NCBI GenBank assembly: GCA_002394465.1
Contig: DGTU01000104.1
Span: 1-10,131 of the forward strand
DNA length: 10,131 bases
Reading direction: 5' to 3'
From: Treponema sp. UBA4328
GTDB taxonomy: Bacteria > Spirochaetota > Spirochaetia > Treponematales > Treponemataceae
Part shown: positions 1-6,410 of the stretch, piece by piece
Layout of the letters: each line of letters opens with the position of its first letter
How positions within the stretch are numbered: position 1 is the stretch's first letter
Notes under the pieces: generated by a model
The model's database searches: none
Seen by the model: the letters and a program-made list of their open reading frames with translations, nothing else
Told to the model about the DNA's origin: nothing
Translations under genes and position numbers: made by a program

Positions 1-446
1 ATAAACTTATTGAATATCAGAAATTCAAGAAGCTTTCGAATCTTATGGAAGAAAAAGAGGATGAGAGCGAGTGGAGTTATGAACGCAAGAAAATCCAGCG
101 AATCCTTCCTTTTGAAGAAGAGGATTTGTGGGAGCGCGTTGATACATGGGATCTTCTTGAACAGATGCAGAAGATTTTTAAAAATCTTATCTCTTCGTAC
201 TCTGATGATAAGATAATCAACATGTATGAAGAGATTTCTGTCAACGAGAAGATTGCCCTTATGAATGAACTTCTTGAAGACAGGGAAGAGTGTATGTTTA
301 CCGACCTGATTATCCGGAAGGGTAGCAAACTCGATGTAATCTGTGCGTTTATGGCTCTTCTCGAGGCTGTAAAGGATAAGATGGCAACGATTTATCAGAA
401 CAGGATGTTTGGTGACATAAAAATCTGCCGTTACAAGGCAGCATAA
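1..446 (+). CDS. scpA: Segregation and condensation protein A (ScpA), 3' end only
   Basis: This is the C-terminal 147 codons of ScpA; the frame is open from base 3 and the start lies left of the window. ScpA is the kleisin subunit that bridges the SMC heads in the bacterial condensin, acting with ScpB in chromosome compaction and segregation. What I see: KLIEYQKFKKLSNLM at the left edge resembles the conserved middle of the family, followed by an acidic variable stretch. The last ~45 residues, with DVICAFMALLEAVKD and then FGDIKICR, match the C-terminal winged helix that binds an SMC head. The internal ATG at 45 is not the real start, because homology-like sequence continues upstream in frame. 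scpB follows 21 nt downstream, the usual partner order. No odd features. Confidence 0.88.
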   Translation, partial: KLIEYQKFKKLSNLMEEKEDESEWSYERKKIQRILPFEEEDLWERVDTWDLLEQMQKIFKNLISSYSDDKIINMYEEISVNEKIALMNELLEDREECMFTDLIIRKGSKLDVICAFMALLEAVKDKMATIYQNRMFGDIKICRYKAA

Positions 447-467
447 TATTTTTATCAGGAATAAAAA

Positions 468-1013
468 ATGGATGTAAATTTGGAAAAAGAAGCGGCTCTG
501 GTTGAATCAGTGCTGTTTCTTGAGAGTGAGCCCCTTACCGTTGATTCTATTGCAGCTATAACCCAGCTGTCGAAGGATATTGTTCCGGACTGTATTGAAC
601 TGCTCAAAGAAAAATATGCTGCTGAAAATTCAGGCGTTGAACTTGGCATGATTACCGGCGGATGGGCGCTGGTTCCTAAAAAAGAATTCTGGGAAACATT
701 GAAAGAACGTTACGGCAATAAGAACGAAGGAAAATTAAGCCGCTCTGCAATGGAAGTTCTTTCGATTATTGCCTATAAACAGCCGATTACGAGGGCTGAA
801 ATTGAATCAATCCGCGGAGTGTCTCCGGATAACATGATCAGGCTTCTTGCGGAGCGTCAGCTGGTAAAGGAAGTCGGAAGAAAAGATGCACCCGGACGTC
901 CTGTTCAGTTCGGTACGACAAAGGAGTTCCTTAAATTTTTCCGCCTGAATTCAATTGCCGAACTGCCTCAGCTTGATGAAAAAGAAAACGAGAGGTTTGA
1001 ACTTGCCCGCTGA
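468..1013 (+). CDS. scpB: Segregation and condensation protein B (ScpB)
   Basis: ScpB, 181 aa, normal length for the family (about 170-200). It dimerises and binds the middle of ScpA to regulate the SMC-kleisin complex on the nucleoid. Two winged-helix domains are visible: residues ~5-85 (VESVLFLESEPLTVDSIA) and ~90-165. The second carries the family signature in pieces: LSRSAMEVLSIIAYKQPITR (90-109), EIESIRGVSPDNM (111-123), EVGRKDAPGRPVQFGTTKEF (135-154). The ATG at 468 is preceded by AGGA at 457-460 with a 7-nt spacer. It sits 21 nt after scpA and its 3' end overlaps the next gene by 11 nt, so it is probably co-transcribed and may be translationally coupled to the pseudouridine synthase. 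Confidence 0.95.
   Translation: MDVNLEKEAALVESVLFLESEPLTVDSIAAITQLSKDIVPDCIELLKEKYAAENSGVELGMITGGWALVPKKEFWETLKERYGNKNEGKLSRSAMEVLSIIAYKQPITRAEIESIRGVSPDNMIRLLAERQLVKEVGRKDAPGRPVQFGTTKEFLKFFRLNSIAELPQLDEKENERFELAR
991..995 (+). promoter_or_regulatory. Ribosome binding site for the TTG-started pseudouridine synthase
   Basis: AGAGG lies inside the end of scpB, 7 nt before TTG at 1003. The in-frame ATGs further upstream (955 and 976) have no purine-rich stretch at the right distance, so this site decides the start. Confidence 0.55.
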
Positions 1014-1758
1014 TGTAAATTCACAGATAAGGCTGCAGGTTTTCCTCGCGCATTGTGGCGTTGCAAGCAGAAGAGCCTCGGAAAAAATTATTCTTGAAGG
1101 TAAAGTAACGGTTAACGGAACTGTCGTTACTGAACTTGGTACAAAAGTCAGTCCTTCTGATGAAGTCTGTGTTTCAGGACAGATAGTGGTTCCGGAGGAA
1201 CGTAAACTTTACATTCTTATGAATAAGCCTGCCGGACTCGTCTGTTCTCAGTCTGATGAAAAGGGACGTGAAGTTGCCGTTAACCTTTTGAAAGAAAAAT
1301 ACAGTGAACGCCTTTATAATGTGGGCCGTCTTGATATGTTCAGCCGCGGGGCAATAATCTTCACGAATGACGGAGATTTTGCTTCAAAACTTTCTCATCC
1401 GAGCAATGAAATCGAAAAAGAGTATTATGTAGAAACAAGCTATCCGCTTCCTGAAGGGCTTGCTGAAAAATTCTGTAAGGGAATTCGTGTTGACGGCGTT
1501 TTTTACAGGGCAAAGTCTGCTGCCGTCATGAATTCCCATAAAATGAAGGTTGTTCTCGTTGAGGGGAAAAACAGGGAAATCCGCAGGGTTTTTGAAGATG
1601 CAGGTGCGGCAATACGATCGCTTCAGCGTGTCCGCATAGGTTGTGTTCAGCTGGGAAACTTAAAGGACGGTGAGTTCAGGGAATTAAGCCTTAAAGAGGT
1701 GGAAGAACTTTTGTCTTTATGTAAAAATAGAAATGCTAAATCAGGAGATAAAAAATGA
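1003..1758 (+). CDS. rluB: RluB/RsuA-family rRNA pseudouridine synthase
   Basis: Converts a uridine of ribosomal RNA to pseudouridine. Family members RluB, RluE, RluF and RsuA differ in target; the best fit here is RluB (23S rRNA), but the symbol is a family-level guess. With the TTG start it is 251 aa. Residues ~11-60 are an S4 RNA-binding domain (LQVFLAHCGVASRRASE). The catalytic domain follows: NKPAGLVCSQSDEKGR at 74-89, then GRLDMFSRGAIIFTNDG at 108-124, where D111 is the expected catalytic aspartate, and GKNREIRRVFEDAG at 188-201. The usual motif is GRLDxxT/SxGLLLLTNDG, so this copy keeps the Asp and S-x-G but is divergent after it. I chose TTG 1003 because of the AGAGG ahead of it and because the S4 domain begins right after; ATG 976 or 955 are alternatives that would deepen the overlap with scpB. 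The stop overlaps the next start as ATGA. Confidence 0.87.
   Translation: MPADVNSQIRLQVFLAHCGVASRRASEKIILEGKVTVNGTVVTELGTKVSPSDEVCVSGQIVVPEERKLYILMNKPAGLVCSQSDEKGREVAVNLLKEKYSERLYNVGRLDMFSRGAIIFTNDGDFASKLSHPSNEIEKEYYVETSYPLPEGLAEKFCKGIRVDGVFYRAKSAAVMNSHKMKVVLVEGKNREIRRVFEDAGAAIRSLQRVRIGCVQLGNLKDGEFRELSLKEVEELLSLCKNRNAKSGDKK
1743..1747 (+). promoter_or_regulatory. Ribosome binding site of cmk-rpsA
   Basis: AGGAG with a 7-nt spacer to ATG 1755, inside the end of the pseudouridine synthase gene. The ATGA stop/start overlap suggests translational coupling of the two genes. Confidence 0.7.
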
Positions 1759-4112
1759 TAATTGCCATGGACGGACCTGCAGGAACAGGTAAATCTACCA
1801 TTGCATCGTTGATTGCAAAAAAACTGAACATTACTTACCTAAACAGCGGAAGTTTTTACCGTGCGCTTACAATGGCGCTTAATGATACGGATATTTCACT
1901 TGAAAATGAAGATGAAGTTCTTGATTTCTGTAAAAAACAGAGTCTCGATTATGAGAATTCACACCTTATTCTTAATGGTAAAGATGTTGAAGCACATCTG
2001 CATGATGACGCCGTAAGCAAACGGGTTGCTCAGCTGTCTTCAATTGTTGCCGTCAGACACCTTGTAAATGAACGTATGCGTGAAATTACCGGTCACCTCG
2101 ACATAATCTGTGAGGGAAGGGATATGACGACGGTCGTTTTCCCTGATGCACAGTATAAATTCTATCTTGATGCTTCAATTGACGTTCAGGCTCAGAGACG
2201 TTTTGACCAGGGTGTCTCGAATATGACCCTGGAAGAAGTTAAACAGGCAATTATAAAGCGCGATGAGATTGACAGAAACAAAAAAGAAGGTGCATTAAAG
2301 CGCGCAGATGATGCTTTTTATGTAGATACATCAGACTTGACGATTGAGCAGGTTTGTGAGATAATTTTGAGCAAAATTCAAAATAAAGGGTTTAATATGG
2401 AACAGATGGAAGTGGAAACTGAAGAATCTCAGAACTCCAAGGGTGTTCTTCAGACACAATTAGAAGAGTCTCTGAAAAGTCTTGTAACCGTTGAAGACGG
2501 ACAGATTGTTGATGGTGTCGTTGTTCAGGTTACTGACGATTACGTATTCGTTGATATCGGATACAAATCAGAAGGAAGGATCCCGGTACAGGAGTTCGCA
2601 GGAAAACTGCCGAAAGACGGGGAGACAATCTCAGTTGTTGTAATTAAGAAAGACGGACGCAATGGTCCTGAAATCTCATTTACTAAGGCTCAGGCAAAAC
2701 AGTTGTGGAAGGATCTCCGCAAGGCTGCTGATGAAAAAGTTGCTGTAGACGGTATTATTGAAAAAGAAGTTAAAGGCGGCTTTGACGTTAATCTTGGCGG
2801 TGACATTCATGCATTCCTGCCGATCAGTCAGTCTGACAGCCAGAAGGTTGAAAATCCTTCAAAGCTCCTTGGTATGAGCGCCAAATTTTATATTGAACGC
2901 CTTTACTCTGACAATAAAGTTAATGTCGTTGTTAACCGCAGAAAGTATCTTGAGGAAGCAATCAATGCTAACCGTGATAAGTTCTTCGAGAGTACACAGA
3001 TTGGTGATACTGTAAAGGGAACTGTAAAATCATTTACAAGTTTCGGTGCATTCATCGATCTCGGCGGATTCGACGGACTTCTGCACATAAATGATATGTC
3101 ATGGGGACATGTTACACGTCCTAAAGACTTCGTAAAGAAGGGCCAGGAGATTGAACTCAAAGTTATCCGCCTTGATGCGGCTGAAAAGAGAATCAATCTT
3201 TCACTCAAGCATTTCTCTGAAGATCCTTGGGTACACTTCGAAGAAAAATATCATGTTGATGATGTTGTAGAAGGAACAGTTACAAAACTTACTGATTTCG
3301 GTGCATTCATTGAACTTGAAGACGGAATCGAAGGTCTTGCACATATTTCTGAATTCAGCTGGACAAAGAAAATCAACAAGGCTTCTGATATGGTAAAGAT
3401 CGGGGATAAAATTAAATGTATGATCCTCGGTTATGATATTCAGGCCGGACGTGTTTCTCTCGGTCTCAAGCAGTGTACTGAAAATCCATGGAATACAATT
3501 GCTGAAAAATATCCGGAAGGTGCTAAGGTTAAGGGAAAAGTCGTTAAACTTACTTCTTCAGGTGCATTTATTGAACTTGAAGACGGAATTGACGGTTTCC
3601 TCCATGCTGAAGACATTTCATGGAAAAAGAAGGTTAAGCATGCCGGAAGCGAACTGACTGTTAACCAGGAAGTTGAAGTAGTTGTGCTTGAAGTTGATGC
3701 TGATGCACGTCGTATCAGGGTAGGAATCAAACAGCTTACTGACAATCCATGGATCAGTTTCGCAGAGAATTACAAGCCGGGTTCAACACTCGAAGGTGAA
3801 ATTACATCAATTACAGACTTCGGTCTTTTTGTAAGGGCTCCAGAGGGAATTGAAGGACTCGTAAACAAGGCTAACCTTACTGATGATAAAGAAGTTTCTT
3901 ATGAAGAAGCCTGCGAAAAATATAAGGTTGGTGACAAAATCAATGTTTTCGTTGTAGACGTAAATGTTGAAAAGGAAAAAGTTGCATTCTCTGTAAAGGA
4001 ATACAAGAAGGCTCAGGCCCGCAAGGAAATTAACCAGTATATGTCTTCTTCAGGAGAAGATAACGAAGGTTATACTCTGGGAGATGCTCTTAAAGATCAG
4101 GAAGGCAATTAG
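1755..4112 (+). CDS. cmk-rpsA: Fused cytidylate kinase / ribosomal protein S1
   Basis: A 785-aa two-part protein. Residues 1 to ~213 are cytidylate kinase (CMP/dCMP + ATP to the diphosphate): P-loop GPAGTGKST (7-15), GRDMTTVVFPDA (121-132), RRF (148-150), KRDEIDR (168-174) and DTSDLT (191-196). The second motif reads NSGSFYRA (30-37) instead of the more usual DSGAMYRA. After a short acidic Gln/Glu-rich linker (~215-243) come six S1 OB-fold repeats at about 244-312, 328-398, 416-485, 501-573, 588-660 and 675-748, followed by a short tail. Six repeats match full-length S1, which binds mRNA and helps 30S initiation. Repeats 3-6 carry the typical SFGAFIDL / DFGAFIEL core; the first two are more diverged, as is usual for the ribosome-binding part. 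The frame is uninterrupted between the halves. I recall the same fusion annotated in T. pallidum. An internal ATG at 2397 with its own AAAGGG could make free S1 (571 aa). Confidence 0.93.
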   Translation: MIIAMDGPAGTGKSTIASLIAKKLNITYLNSGSFYRALTMALNDTDISLENEDEVLDFCKKQSLDYENSHLILNGKDVEAHLHDDAVSKRVAQLSSIVAVRHLVNERMREITGHLDIICEGRDMTTVVFPDAQYKFYLDASIDVQAQRRFDQGVSNMTLEEVKQAIIKRDEIDRNKKEGALKRADDAFYVDTSDLTIEQVCEIILSKIQNKGFNMEQMEVETEESQNSKGVLQTQLEESLKSLVTVEDGQIVDGVVVQVTDDYVFVDIGYKSEGRIPVQEFAGKLPKDGETISVVVIKKDGRNGPEISFTKAQAKQLWKDLRKAADEKVAVDGIIEKEVKGGFDVNLGGDIHAFLPISQSDSQKVENPSKLLGMSAKFYIERLYSDNKVNVVVNRRKYLEEAINANRDKFFESTQIGDTVKGTVKSFTSFGAFIDLGGFDGLLHINDMSWGHVTRPKDFVKKGQEIELKVIRLDAAEKRINLSLKHFSEDPWVHFEEKYHVDDVVEGTVTKLTDFGAFIELEDGIEGLAHISEFSWTKKINKASDMVKIGDKIKCMILGYDIQAGRVSLGLKQCTENPWNTIAEKYPEGAKVKGKVVKLTSSGAFIELEDGIDGFLHAEDISWKKKVKHAGSELTVNQEVEVVVLEVDADARRIRVGIKQLTDNPWISFAENYKPGSTLEGEITSITDFGLFVRAPEGIEGLVNKANLTDDKEVSYEEACEKYKVGDKINVFVVDVNVEKEKVAFSVKEYKKAQARKEINQYMSSSGEDNEGYTLGDALKDQEGN
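2385..2399 (+). promoter_or_regulatory. Candidate internal translation start for free ribosomal protein S1
   Basis: Inside the cmk-rpsA frame, AAAGGG at 2385-2390 stands 6 nt before an in-frame ATG at 2397 (codon 215). This lies right at the end of the kinase domain and before the first S1 repeat. Initiation here would give a 571-aa protein with all six S1 repeats, close to the length of a normal stand-alone S1. The site is seen in the sequence; its use is inference. Confidence 0.4.
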
Positions 4113-4121
4113 TTTTTTTCA

Positions 4122-5669
4122 ATGGGTGAAATGAATTCTATTGGTTCAGATAAACTCAAGACACTCATCGAAATTGACGGACTGATTAATTCCAATTATT
4201 CCGACGTAAGCGCACTGCTTGTATTCATCCTTGAATCAGCAATGCGCCTCGTCGAATGTGAATCTTCATCAATTCTTCTTGTCAATAAAGAAGATGAAAC
4301 TCTCCGTTTTGTCGTTGCCCTCGGTCCTAAGGGGGCTGAGGCAAAAAACATTCCCGTTGATAAAAAGAGTATAGCCGGCTGGGTCTCTGAAAATAACAAA
4401 GCTCTTATCCTCAATAATGTCGAAAAAGATCCGCGTTTTTCAAATACAGTTCAGAATAAAACCGGATACGTAAGCAGGACAATGATTGCCGTTCCCATGA
4501 GAGTCAGGGGACAGTGTGTCGGGGTAATTGAACTTATTAACAAGAGTGAATTCCGCAAATTTGATGATAATGATCTTCAGATTCTGGAACTTCTTGCAAA
4601 TCAGGCCGGCATTGCCTATGCAAATGCCAATTCATATAAATCTGCACAGGACAGGATTTCGGTTCTTCAGGAAAAAATTACAAACGGATGCGAATATCAT
4701 CCATTCGTTGCGAAAAGTCCTGTAATTCTTGATCTGGTACATGTAATTGATGAAGTTGCAAAGCAGAATACGACGATTCTTATAACCGGAGAAAGCGGTG
4801 TAGGAAAAGAAATTTTTGCCGAGCAGATTCATAAAAAAAGTCCGCGTCATGACATGCCTTTTGTACGCGTAAACTGTGCTGCACTCACTCCGTCACTGCT
4901 TGAAAGTGAACTGTTCGGGCATGTTAAGGGTGCTTTTACGGATGCAGTTTCAGACAGGCAGGGAAGGTTTGAAGCTGCCAGCGGAGGAACGCTGTTTCTT
5001 GATGAAATCGGTGAACTTCCTCTTGATCTTCAGGTTAAGCTTCTGCGCGTACTGCAGGAAAGAAAATTTGAAAAGGTCGGTTCAAGCGAAACTGTAACCG
5101 CTGATGTGAGAATCATTGCTGCGACTAACCGTGACCTTGAAAAAATGGTTCAGGAAGGAACTTTCAGAAATGATCTTTATTTCCGCCTGAATGTCATGCC
5201 TATCAATATTCCTCCTTTACGTGAACGCAAGGAAGATATTGAACCGCTTGCAACTTTCTTCCTCAAGAGATTTGCAAATGAAACAAAAAAGAAATTTACC
5301 GAGTTTTCGCCTAATGCACTCAGGCTGCTGTTTGATTATTACTGGCCTGGAAACATAAGGGAGCTCGAAAATACAATAGAAAGGGCATGTGTCCTTGCAC
5401 AGCCGCCGGTTATTCATCATGAAGACCTGAGACTTAATTTTTCAGATGTTCCGGATTCTTCTGCAGTGAACTACGATCAGATAGCTTCGGAAATCGCTGA
5501 CAGTAATCCTGATGATAAAACGCTTAAGACGGCAATTAACAGCTTTAAAAAGGCCTATGTCACAAAGATTCTGAATGAGACGTCATGGAATCAGACTGAG
5601 GCTGGAAAAATATTAGGAATTCAGCGTACTTATGTAAGTCGTTTGCTTAATGAACTTCATATACGCTAA
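4122..5669 (+). CDS. Sigma-54-dependent transcriptional activator (GAF - AAA+ - Fis-type HTH)
   Basis: A bacterial enhancer-binding protein, 515 aa, that would use ATP to open promoters held by RpoN (sigma-54) RNA polymerase. Domain order resembles NifA/NorR/FhlA: GAF sensor domain ~25-165, AAA+ domain ~195-425, helix-turn-helix ~486-512. Seen motifs: Walker A TGESGVGKE (222-230), L1 loop GAFTDA (270-275) in place of GAFTGA, Walker B GGTLFLDEIGE (288-298), RNDLYFRL with the arginine-finger region (349-356), PLRERKEDI (365-373), WPGNIREL (408-415), and a terminal NQTEAGKILGIQRTYVSRLL. There is no receiver domain, so a ligand or partner at the GAF domain, not a kinase, probably controls it; the ligand is unknown. 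The start is uncertain: ATG 4122 or in-frame ATG 4131; the nearest SD-like AGGAAGG (4099-4105) is 16 nt from 4122, inside the rpsA end. The S1 stop is 9 nt upstream. Confidence 0.92.
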   Translation: MGEMNSIGSDKLKTLIEIDGLINSNYSDVSALLVFILESAMRLVECESSSILLVNKEDETLRFVVALGPKGAEAKNIPVDKKSIAGWVSENNKALILNNVEKDPRFSNTVQNKTGYVSRTMIAVPMRVRGQCVGVIELINKSEFRKFDDNDLQILELLANQAGIAYANANSYKSAQDRISVLQEKITNGCEYHPFVAKSPVILDLVHVIDEVAKQNTTILITGESGVGKEIFAEQIHKKSPRHDMPFVRVNCAALTPSLLESELFGHVKGAFTDAVSDRQGRFEAASGGTLFLDEIGELPLDLQVKLLRVLQERKFEKVGSSETVTADVRIIAATNRDLEKMVQEGTFRNDLYFRLNVMPINIPPLRERKEDIEPLATFFLKRFANETKKKFTEFSPNALRLLFDYYWPGNIRELENTIERACVLAQPPVIHHEDLRLNFSDVPDSSAVNYDQIASEIADSNPDDKTLKTAINSFKKAYVTKILNETSWNQTEAGKILGIQRTYVSRLLNELHIR

Positions 5670-5673
5670 AAAT

Positions 5674-5679
5674 AGGGGA
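5674..5679 (+). promoter_or_regulatory. Ribosome binding site of the TPR protein
   Basis: AGGGGA with a 6-nt spacer to ATG 5686. It decides the start in favour of 5686 over the in-frame ATG at 5650, which lies inside the end of the regulator gene and has no such site. Confidence 0.7.
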
Positions 5680-5685
5680 TATAAA

Positions 5686-6396
5686 ATGACTAATAACAAA
5701 AATGATTCACTGGAAGAAAAACTTAACGGTTTTCTTACAAAGAAAGCAAAAATCATTTCAATCTGTCTGTGTGTGGCTGTTGCTGCGGCACTGGCACTTG
5801 CTTTTCTTATTTCCAGTTCAAACAAATCAACTGAAAAGGATCTCGCATTCATTCAGAATATTGAAGCTAACCTGAAAATGACGGAAGAAAAGCCTGCTGA
5901 TACTTCAGATGAGAAAACTGCAGAAGAAAATAAGGCTGAAGAAGTAAAGTCTTTCTCTGCTGATGAGGCTCTTTCTCAGCTTGAACCATATACAGCAAAA
6001 TCTGGTGTAACAGGTGTACGTGCTAATATGCTCGCTGCTGAAATTCACTATGCAAAAAAATCTTTCGATAAGGCTGCAGAAAGCTGGGTAAAGGCTGCTG
6101 AAGCTGATAAGAGTCCATATACAGCACCATTGTGCTATTTTAATGCTGCTTCTGCTTATGAAAGCATTGAAACTCCTGATACTCAGAAGGCATGTGAAAA
6201 TTATTCTAAGGCTGCTGAATACGAGGAATTTGAAATGATCGACCGTGCACTGTTCAATGCCGGAAGGACAAATGAACAGCTTGGAAAGACTGAAGAAGCA
6301 AAGGCTTTTTATGAAAAACTTGCAGAAAAAGACAACGCTGCTTCATGGGCTAACCTTGCAAAATCACGCCTCATAGCACTTGAAATTAATAAATAA
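5686..6396 (+). CDS. Membrane-anchored TPR protein (YfgM-like architecture)
   Basis: A 236-aa protein with a short charged N-terminus, one hydrophobic helix at about residues 23-42 (IISICLCVAVAAALALAFLI), an acidic Glu/Ala/Lys-rich linker (~60-95), and TPR-like helices from ~113 to 230. Recognisable TPR pieces are HYAKKSFDKAAESWVKAAE, ACENYSKAAEYEEFE and LGKTEEAKAFYEKLAEKD. With KK before the helix and acidic residues after it, the repeats are expected outside the cytoplasm. A single N-terminal helix followed by TPRs resembles YfgM (an ancillary SecYEG subunit) and similar scaffolds, but this is architecture only; I do not recognise the exact family. Codon use is rich in gct/gca Ala. It lies 16 nt after the sigma-54 activator and 14 nt before a lipoprotein gene, which suggests an envelope role. 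Confidence 0.82.
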   Translation: MTNNKNDSLEEKLNGFLTKKAKIISICLCVAVAAALALAFLISSSNKSTEKDLAFIQNIEANLKMTEEKPADTSDEKTAEENKAEEVKSFSADEALSQLEPYTAKSGVTGVRANMLAAEIHYAKKSFDKAAESWVKAAEADKSPYTAPLCYFNAASAYESIETPDTQKACENYSKAAEYEEFEMIDRALFNAGRTNEQLGKTEEAKAFYEKLAEKDNAASWANLAKSRLIALEINK

Positions 6397-6410
6397 CAGA
6401 TTTACATACA

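Noticed and set aside
2903..3208. 101-residue - strand frame inside rpsA (and a similar one at 3440-3745)
   Set aside because: Ser-rich shadow frames opposite strongly conserved S1 repeats; no start signal and no recognisable sequence.
4099..4120. T7 after the S1 stop codon as an intrinsic terminator
   Set aside because: No stable stem precedes the T run, and the next gene starts within 9 nt.
5650..5685. Upstream in-frame ATG as the start of the TPR protein
   Set aside because: It overlaps the end of the regulator gene and has no ribosome binding site, while ATG 5686 has AGGGGA at good spacing.
5792..5797. TGGCAC as a sigma-54 promoter element; also at 7025-7030
   Set aside because: Both lie inside coding sequence and lack a TTGC-type element at the required 5-nt spacing.
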